Assembly: GCA_963281155.1 (NCBI GenBank) | Contig: CAUJLY010000003.1 | Coordinates: forward strand, 3,844,001-3,908,000 | From: Rhabditophanes sp. KR3021 | Lineage: Eukaryota; Nematoda; Chromadorea; Rhabditida; Alloionematidae | Reading direction: 5' to 3' | Length of the DNA: 64,000 bases | In this document: piece after piece, positions 58,109-64,000 of the stretch | Numbering within the stretch: position 1 is the stretch's first letter | Layout: each line of letters starts with the position of its first letter | Notes under the pieces: model-generated | Told to the model about the DNA's origin: nothing | The model's database searches: none | Seen by the model: only the letters and a program-made list of their open reading frames with translations | Position numbers and translations under genes: made by a program

Positions 58109-58951
58109 ATGAACTCGTTTCTGGACCATTGTTTCATGCTGGTAAAGACAGGATCTCGACCAGAACACATGCCAATGGTTTATAGTCACGCATATGTGCT
58201 TTCAGGATTCAGCTTCGTATTTGAGAAGTTCAAGGGACAAGACCAGATGTACAAAATACCCTATATTCTTGAAAAAATGGTAATTGAGGCGCCGAGTAAA
58301 TCAATTGGACGTAAATATCTTCCAGAATATGTGCAACTCTTTTATTCAGTAGTCAGATCAGTTGCAAGGAATGAATTTTTTGAAACCGTTAACTCAGATG
58401 CTATTAAAAGTGTTTTTGGATTAATCAATTGCTTTACAAATGATACAGCCTGCTTACTGTTAAAGAGAACAATGTTTATAATAATTAAGGAGTTGAAAGA
58501 AGCTGAGGAAAGCGACGGCAAAAGTACAGAATATCCATATAAATCAGAAGTATTAGCCTATTTTATCAATAACTATAGAATGCAAATGTTTGACACAAAG
58601 GACCCAATTTACAAGAATGAGTTAGCTAGTTTCTGTGAGATTTTTATTGACTTTCGCCCACATGAAATAATTTATTTTCAATCTTATTATTCTGCAATCT
58701 TTAATCTGGCATTTTCTCTTGGCAAATCGAAATTTTGTACTCAAGTGTCATTAAAACTTTTCAATAATTACTTGATCCCAATGAAAGAGCAGTTAGGTGA
58801 TTATCATACTTTCAAGAACCTTCAGATAGAAGAAATGAAGAAAAATGGAATTCCGGTTAATTCAGAAAAAAAGGAAACACTTGATTTTGACACTATTGTA
58901 TTCTTGATCAATCAAGCAATTGACTCAATCAAACCCCTTATAAAAAAGTAA
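58109..58951 (+). CDS. Unidentified all-helical 280-residue protein
   Basis: A single-exon frame of 280 residues with strong coding character. The sequence looks alpha-helical (YVQLFYSVVRSVARNEFFET, SVFGLINCFTNDTACLLLKR, TMFIIIKELKEAEE, YNAI-type QSYYSAIFNLAFSLGKSKF). It has no signal peptide, membrane segment or zinc motif. I do not recognise the family; a HEAT/armadillo-like helical repeat or a trafficking-complex subunit is possible. Its place after HSBP1 and eIF2-beta, with similar spacings and an acceptor before the ATG, suggests it is the third gene of an operon. Confidence 0.75.
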   Translation: MNSFLDHCFMLVKTGSRPEHMPMVYSHAYVLSGFSFVFEKFKGQDQMYKIPYILEKMVIEAPSKSIGRKYLPEYVQLFYSVVRSVARNEFFETVNSDAIKSVFGLINCFTNDTACLLLKRTMFIIIKELKEAEESDGKSTEYPYKSEVLAYFINNYRMQMFDTKDPIYKNELASFCEIFIDFRPHEIIYFQSYYSAIFNLAFSLGKSKFCTQVSLKLFNNYLIPMKEQLGDYHTFKNLQIEEMKKNGIPVNSEKKETLDFDTIVFLINQAIDSIKPLIKK

Positions 58952-59204
58952 CTTAAATAACTCTTTTTTAAATAAACCTAAATTATTTATTGTCTTGTCA
59001 TTCAATTGTTTATTATATTATCATCGAAGAATTTACTTCATTTGTAAAATAGACATACAAATCTAAAATTATTTCCTCATGCCACGTATTTATATGAGGA
59101 AAACGGTCAAAAATGGAGTGGGCAAATATTCAAATTTGCCGATCAAAATATTATTTAAATATAAGTGAAAAAAGTGTCTCTTCATAATGTTCTAATCAAC
59201 TTTT
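58952..59204. other. Region upstream of the candidate structured RNA
   Basis: Together with the RNA candidate and 59346-59673, this fills the gap between two convergent genes. AT-rich; no gene recognised. Confidence 0.4.
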
Positions 59205-59345
59205 TACTGCCCCTTCCTCACAAGGAAAACTGTTGGTGAACAGGGGATAGTCTAAGCGTCGTTTTCGAATTCCGTTTATGATTGACTATGGAAAAGGCTA
59301 CTTTTGGCATTAATGCTCCCGCTGAAAATGGAAATTTTTTCTAAA
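59205..59345 (+). ncRNA. Candidate structured RNA ending in a T-run
   Basis: This island is less AT-rich than its surroundings and holds several perfect helices in order. CCCC (59210-59213) pairs with GGGG (59243-59246) and encloses two 5-bp hairpins, TTCCT/AGGAA (59214-59227) and CTGTT/AACAG (59230-59243, loop GGTG). ATAGTC/GACTAT (59247-59252 with 59284-59289) stacks on TAAGCG/CGTTTA (59253-59258 with 59273-59278). AAAAG/CTTTT (59292-59305) follows, and a TTTTTT run at 59335-59340 could end a Pol III transcript. I cannot match it to a known snRNA, RNase P/MRP, SRP or Y RNA. It could also be a decayed sequence; the evidence is pairing alone. Confidence 0.35.
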
Positions 59346-59673
59346 GAGTAAAAGTTGTCTAATTTGTAATGTGGTATGATGCCAGTAAATAATTTCTAAA
59401 TCTATGTGTTTGTTGTGTAATTTATACAAAAATTATGAATAACTAGTAACGTTATTGAAAGTTTCTTTTGCAAAGATTATTAATAAAATTGGAACATACA
59501 AATTGTGAGATTAATTCTTTATTTTGAAAATAAGAGCTATTACAAATAAGTGATCATATACAGACTAAATATAAATGTTGTGTTCAAACTACATATTTGA
59601 ATTATATTGTGTGCATATATTATATATTACATGCTATGGTATATAAAATGCTGGAATGAGAGTATGAAAGGTA

Positions 59674-60105
59674 TTACTTTCCGAACGGGAAAAATCCTTT
59701 TACCAAGTCAACGGCATTGGTGACAGCTGCTTTAGCCTTATCTACATGTTCGGTGAGACCCAGTTGTCCGATGATGCTGTCATCGTCAGCATTCATTTCA
59801 GCAGCCAATTGTTCGGGAGTTTTTTTAGTGCTAGACCCTATTCTGCCTTCAGCTGTGTCAAATTGAAGACCATCTTCTTTCTTATGGATGTTATATTTGC
59901 TTCGGATGTTTGTTCTCATCTTTTCCCTTTCGGCTTCCATCTTTCTGTGTTTGTCTTTTCTACGTCTTTCTTGTTCTTCTCTAGCGGCAATAACTTCGGG
60001 ATCTTCCCCAGTCTCATTCTTCTCTTGGTCGTCACCACCCGAAAGCCCCCCTGTCATCTCCTTCAATTGACTGCCAACTACTTGCTTCATTATAAACCCA
60101 GCCAT
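59674..60105 (-). CDS. cpx-1: Complexin (synaptic SNARE regulator)
   Basis: A single-exon 143-residue protein starting MAGFIMKQVVGSQLKEMTGG. This Met is chosen over one 12 codons upstream because a TATTTTAG acceptor lies between them. The central SNARE-binding helix is ETGEDPEVIAAREEQERRRK then DKHRKMEAEREKMRTNIRSK. The C-terminus (EMNADDDSIIGQLGLTEHVD ... VDLVKGFFPFGK) is the amphipathic membrane-binding end seen in C. elegans CPX-1. Complexin clamps and promotes synaptic vesicle fusion. Its presence and close match to CPX-1 support a nematode source. Confidence 0.95.
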   Translation of the reverse strand: MAGFIMKQVVGSQLKEMTGGLSGGDDQEKNETGEDPEVIAAREEQERRRKDKHRKMEAEREKMRTNIRSKYNIHKKEDGLQFDTAEGRIGSSTKKTPEQLAAEMNADDDSIIGQLGLTEHVDKAKAAVTNAVDLVKGFFPFGK

Positions 60106-62028
60106 TATGTCGGATTGTCTCTTACTAAAATACTCAAACAAACATTAAACATTAATAAAAATGCAAGAAAATAAACAACAAAAATAATCGAGTAATCAGG
60201 TTCTTTAAGGAATGTATTAAGCTTGTAAATAATATTTATGACAACAAGAAAAGTCAACTAACTAAAAATTACTACAAACAATAAATCGATATTAAATGCA
60301 TTCTATCACTTGCTTTTAATTGTTAATGAATTTGTTATTGAGAGTTCATTTTATCATTAAATAAATATATTTTAGTGTCATAATAATACTTTTATTAGTG
60401 TAACTCAAGTTCATTGTGCTTAAAACAATATTATGTGGTTAAATGTTCTAAAATGACACTATTATATAAATAAAATAAATTCTATATCAATCATTTTAGT
60501 CCACATGATTTATATTTTAGTATTCATGAATTTTAAAGAAGACAAACAGTTGTGAAAATGTTTTTGTAAATTAAGTTAGTAGATGACTACATAATTAGAT
60601 TCAAAAAATAACAAAGGAAATTGAATATGATTAAACAATATAGGCATCGAACAAACATAAAAATGTATGTTTGAGTGCAAATAACAAACTGGCTTTCATT
60701 AAAGTTTAAAATTCTTTTTCAAATTACTTACATTCACATGTTTTGAACAAAAAGGAACATTTTATAAAAGTAACTCGGAAATATTATACTGAGAAATATT
60801 AATTTCAAGAAAAATAAATGCCATCACAAACATGTTTTTAGCTTATAAAGAAAAAATATATATTAAGACTGCTTTATCTTCTGTTTATATAAAAATGCTA
60901 AAAGTTTTTGTCACGCTAAATAATATGAAATTTGTGACAATGATGCCAATTTGAAGAAATGTGTTGGAATTTAATGAAATCCATAGGTTGATTCTTTAGC
61001 AAATTTAGTAAGGAAGTAAACACATTTTAATAAGTCTAAATAATATTTTCTAATAAAATTTAATCAAGGAAGTAAGTGTTAAATATATTCTCATGTACTT
61101 TGGTTTTGTTTGAATATCATCCGCATTGTGGTATTACTTATCCTAAAAATGTGGAAATGACAAAAATGACTCTTTAAGTAGTAGCAGTAAGTATTTAATT
61201 TTTGAATTTAACTATTTTTTAGAAGGAAGAAATGTGGTTTAGAATAAAAAGAGAAAAAGACATTAAAAGAAATAGCCGAAAGGTTCTTGGGGAATACATG
61301 GAGGAGAGCGTGAAAAATGAGGCTCTTTTTGATAAAGACAACAACAATAATTTTGACAGACAGGCCTTGGCCAAAAAATAAGGGAGCAAGCATTTTTGAA
61401 GAGAATGTCAAGCTTACTTTTGAATTTATAATGAGAATAATTAAAAGTTTGTACTAGTAGTGAGTGACCTATTGTCAAATCACCATATCAACCGAACAAT
61501 AAACACTTGTATACATATTGAATTGACATGCCATAAATTGAGGATACTTACTAGTAGTAGCAAAGACCGAGAAGAAACGATAAGCAGACATGGTTAAAAG
61601 CATAAAATGGTTGTATTACTTTTACTACTTTACTACTTTAACTGTCCCATCTTTCTTGAGGTTTTAAAAAGAATTATATTTTAGTATATTTTAGCTGTAT
61701 TTTGGTTTGGTTATATTGCTTGGCTTTCTTTTCATATTCTGGTCGTTTTAGAAGCTTATATATAATACTCTATATGTGTAAAGCCAACTGTTTGCTTAGT
61801 ATGGTGGTGTATGTGCCAATTCAGTAATAGCCTCAGCATTTTCTTTATCAAGTTTCCTATTTTCGAGTATATTTCTTTTTAAATGCTAACGCCTTTACAT
61901 GTGCATTTTTTCAGGATAAGTATTAAAAAAATTTTGGTGATACTGTAAGATTACCCTAAAGAATTCCATTGAAATATAGAAAAATTAAAGTCAGAAACAA
62001 AATAAACTTGTGCTAGCAATTTCGTAGT
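60106..62028. other. Intergenic region between complexin and the paraoxonase-like gene
   Basis: About 1.9 kb, AT-rich. Minus-strand frames at 61208-61478 have no domain and are treated as chance. It should contain the complexin promoter and 5' UTR at the left and the promoter of the paraoxonase-like gene at the right. Confidence 0.5.
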
Positions 62029-63831
62029 ATGGTTAAGAGTAAGAAGAAAAAGGAAGTTAACGCTAATAGTAGTAGGAATAAGAAGGATGTGGTATACGTT
62101 ATGGAAAATATTAAGGACCATGATGTAAATATAATGTGTAAGGATATGGAAAATGTCAACAATGACGTAAAAGCAACAGATAACAGGAAAATATTGTCTA
62201 GCAGATTATCGAGAAAAGATATTCATGAAAATAATACTAAACTTCAAAATGATAATTGTTTGCAAAGAAAATGGTATCAATATAATCTTTTAGAAAAAAT
62301 TGCCACAGCGATAATATTTGCTATTGTGTGTTCTTTCATTATTAAATGGGGGTAAGTGCCAAGTTTTAAAAAATGACGAATTTTCACCAAAAATATATGT
62401 GAAGCAGAATGGTATCGGTATAATGCATGCTCACTTATTATATCCAAAAACACATTAAAACCCTCAATTATTTTCTTAATTCTATAGATGCAACTTATTG
62501 TCTGAATATGAGTCCAATGATTGCGAAGAAACATGAGCATGAGTGTATAATTCATTTTGCAACAAACTTGCATAAACTTAAATATATACAATTTTATAAA
62601 TGTTTTCTAAATTTTGATTATAGCTTAATCCTTGACTTAAATCGTGTTATTATTTCGCATCAACCATCATCATGTTTCGGTGCTCTAACAAATAGTCAAA
62701 TTTACGGAATGCTAAATGTGCCGGAATTGGATTTAATTTTTTACATTGAAAAAGAAGGAAAATTATTTTCATCGCCATCTGACGAAATTGAAAGAATCAC
62801 TGAGGTAAATTAATATTTCAAGGATAAGCTATGTAATATTTTATATAGAATTTTAAATACTTTATATATTACATCAAGTTATCCATTAGAGCTAAATATG
62901 TAGTCATTCGGTTGCAAAATATTTAAGTCGTTAATTTTGATTGAATTTGTTATAGAACGCTTTGTACTGGAAAGAGGAAACAGATATTTCACTCAAAATA
63001 AAAGGATTTAATTACTGGAGTGGACATGGGAATGTTTTTTTTTATCTTATAAATAGTAAATCATCATTTGATGAAATTTTGATATTTAGTTGGGAACGCA
63101 AACATCAACGCTTTATCTTCAGCAAAAGATTTAACATCCATAGCTTAAATAGAATCGAAAGCATACTTCCAATTGATTATGATAGACTATATTTAATTGC
63201 GTCATTTTATTTTGAAAACATACATTTGCAAAAAATCGAAATTATATTACGTCTAGCGTGGGGATCCATCCATATGTATGATGGTAAAAAGTCAGTTATT
63301 GTCGCAGATAGACTATCAATGCCTACTAGTATCAGTATGGATAAGAAGAAAAAGATATTATATGTTTCAGAACTAATCGGAAGAACAGTTAAAGTTTATG
63401 AAGTTAAGAATGATTTATCGTTAAATGAAATAACAGAAATTAATAGCATACTCACCTCTCCTTCGCAACTCTACCTAGAAAGCTCTTCTGGGGACGTTTG
63501 GATAACAGCAAATCCATTTTTGTGGAAGCAATTGACTTCTTACTTTTATCCAATTGTCAAAGAAACCAAATCTAAAGAAAGCCAAATAATTAGAATTAGA
63601 TTTCAGGTAAATACAAAACTAAAACGTTACATCTTTCTTTTTATCTTATATGTAATATGTTTATTTAAGGGAACTGATCAAAAGACGTGGGTCATAACAG
63701 AACCATTTGCAGAATCCGGTATAAATTATAACAATGCAAATGGTGTGATTGCTATAAAAGAGACGATGATCGTTTCGTCACCAACAAATGGATTACTAAT
63801 TTGCCCTCAACTCAATATGAAGATACTTTAA
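62029..63831 (+). CDS. Paraoxonase/arylesterase-like type II membrane protein (MEC-6/POML type)
   Basis: Exon 1 (62029-62351) encodes a Lys/Asn-rich cytosolic N-terminus and a TM helix (KIATAIIFAIVCSFIIKW). Later exons run to 62804, 62956-63606 and 63670-63831. Paraoxonase propeller features are IYGMLNVPELDLIFYIEKEG, FNYWSGHGNVFFYLIN, RLAWGSIHMYDGKKSVIVAD then RLSMPTSISMDKKKKILYVS, SPSQLYLESSSGDVWITANP and the end NANGVIAIKETMIVSSPTNG. MEC-6 and POML-1 are ER chaperones for DEG/ENaC channels. The usual Ca-binding His-x-x-G region reads SGHGN. The stretch 62352-62640 could not be joined in one clean frame, so a small exon error or indel is likely there. Confidence 0.78.
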
Positions 63832-64000
63832 CTAACATACATTAGTAATAGAGTGATCTGCACACAAATTATTGTAGAAGTACAAATCAAAAACGACAGA
63901 TGCCATGTATTTGTGCAATGTTTTTGAATGCAGATCTATCTTATAAATACAGCATAACAAGCGTTGAAGTAATATCTACATACTAGTCTTTATTTTTAAT

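Noticed and set aside
59221..59290. tRNA gene (a TTTCGAATTCC B-box-like stretch)
   Set aside because: No acceptor stem, anticodon arm or A box in the right places; the pairing fits another structure.
61208..61478. Two overlapping minus-strand frames with hydrophobic stretches
   Set aside because: They overlap each other in different frames, have no homology and lie in AT-rich intergenic sequence.
1..64000. CRISPR arrays, bacterial operators or insertion sequences
   Set aside because: The window is clearly eukaryotic with spliced genes, and no regularly spaced repeats were seen.

Overview
The window is nuclear DNA of an animal, most likely a nematode outside the well-annotated Caenorhabditis group. 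It is AT-rich. Genes are compact, with many 40-70 bp introns ending in TTTCAG or TTTTAG. Gene content is typical of nematodes: a cuticlin-type ZP protein, a complexin ending like C. elegans CPX-1, a STAR/KH protein of the Quaking/ASD-2 type, a MEC-6/paraoxonase-like membrane protein and several small secreted proteins. TAG, TAA and TGA all end conserved genes, so the code is standard.

Layout. 1-5 kb: a gene edge, an AP-complex mu-adaptin pseudogene, a GRASP gene with one frameshift, and a Quaking-like KH gene. 6-12 kb: a secreted Ig-like protein, JMJD4, DENR, NAT9 and a broken two-domain Ig-like gene. 12-20 kb: a stand-alone nuclease-family relic and citrate synthase. 20-30 kb: an AMP-forming acyl-CoA ligase overlapping tail to tail with a ceramide synthase, then RWDD1 and PAR-6. 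30-44 kb: a 3.9 kb AT-rich gap, a peptide-type GPCR, the ZP protein and small secreted or membrane genes. 44-64 kb, the densest part: UTP15, DDX10, LEO1, THEM2/ACOT13, METTL9, a divergent alpha-tubulin, CHMP6, HSBP1, eIF2-beta, an unidentified gene, complexin and the paraoxonase-like gene.

The main unexplained signal is a dispersed family of decayed reading frames resembling GIY-YIG endonucleases of the ANKLE1/LEM-3 type. Seven copies (A-G) are recognisable. Six lie in introns of conserved genes, always antisense to the host: two in DENR, two in citrate synthase, one in PAR-6 and one in the GPCR. An RWDD1 intron carries a different antisense relic resembling NUMOD4/HNH homing-type nucleases. 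The PAR-6 intron is bounded by an 11-bp direct repeat that contains both splice junctions, as expected if inserting the element created the intron.

Same-strand neighbours with short gaps and a splice acceptor just before the downstream ATG suggest trans-spliced operons: DENR-JMJD4 (translation recycling and termination), DDX10-UTP15 (small-subunit ribosome assembly) and HSBP1-eIF2beta-unknown. Three otherwise intact conserved genes lack one base (CHMP6 and the acyl-CoA ligase within A runs, citrate synthase at a splice junction), which looks more like assembly error than loss of function. Exon coordinates were read by eye and may be off by a base or two.
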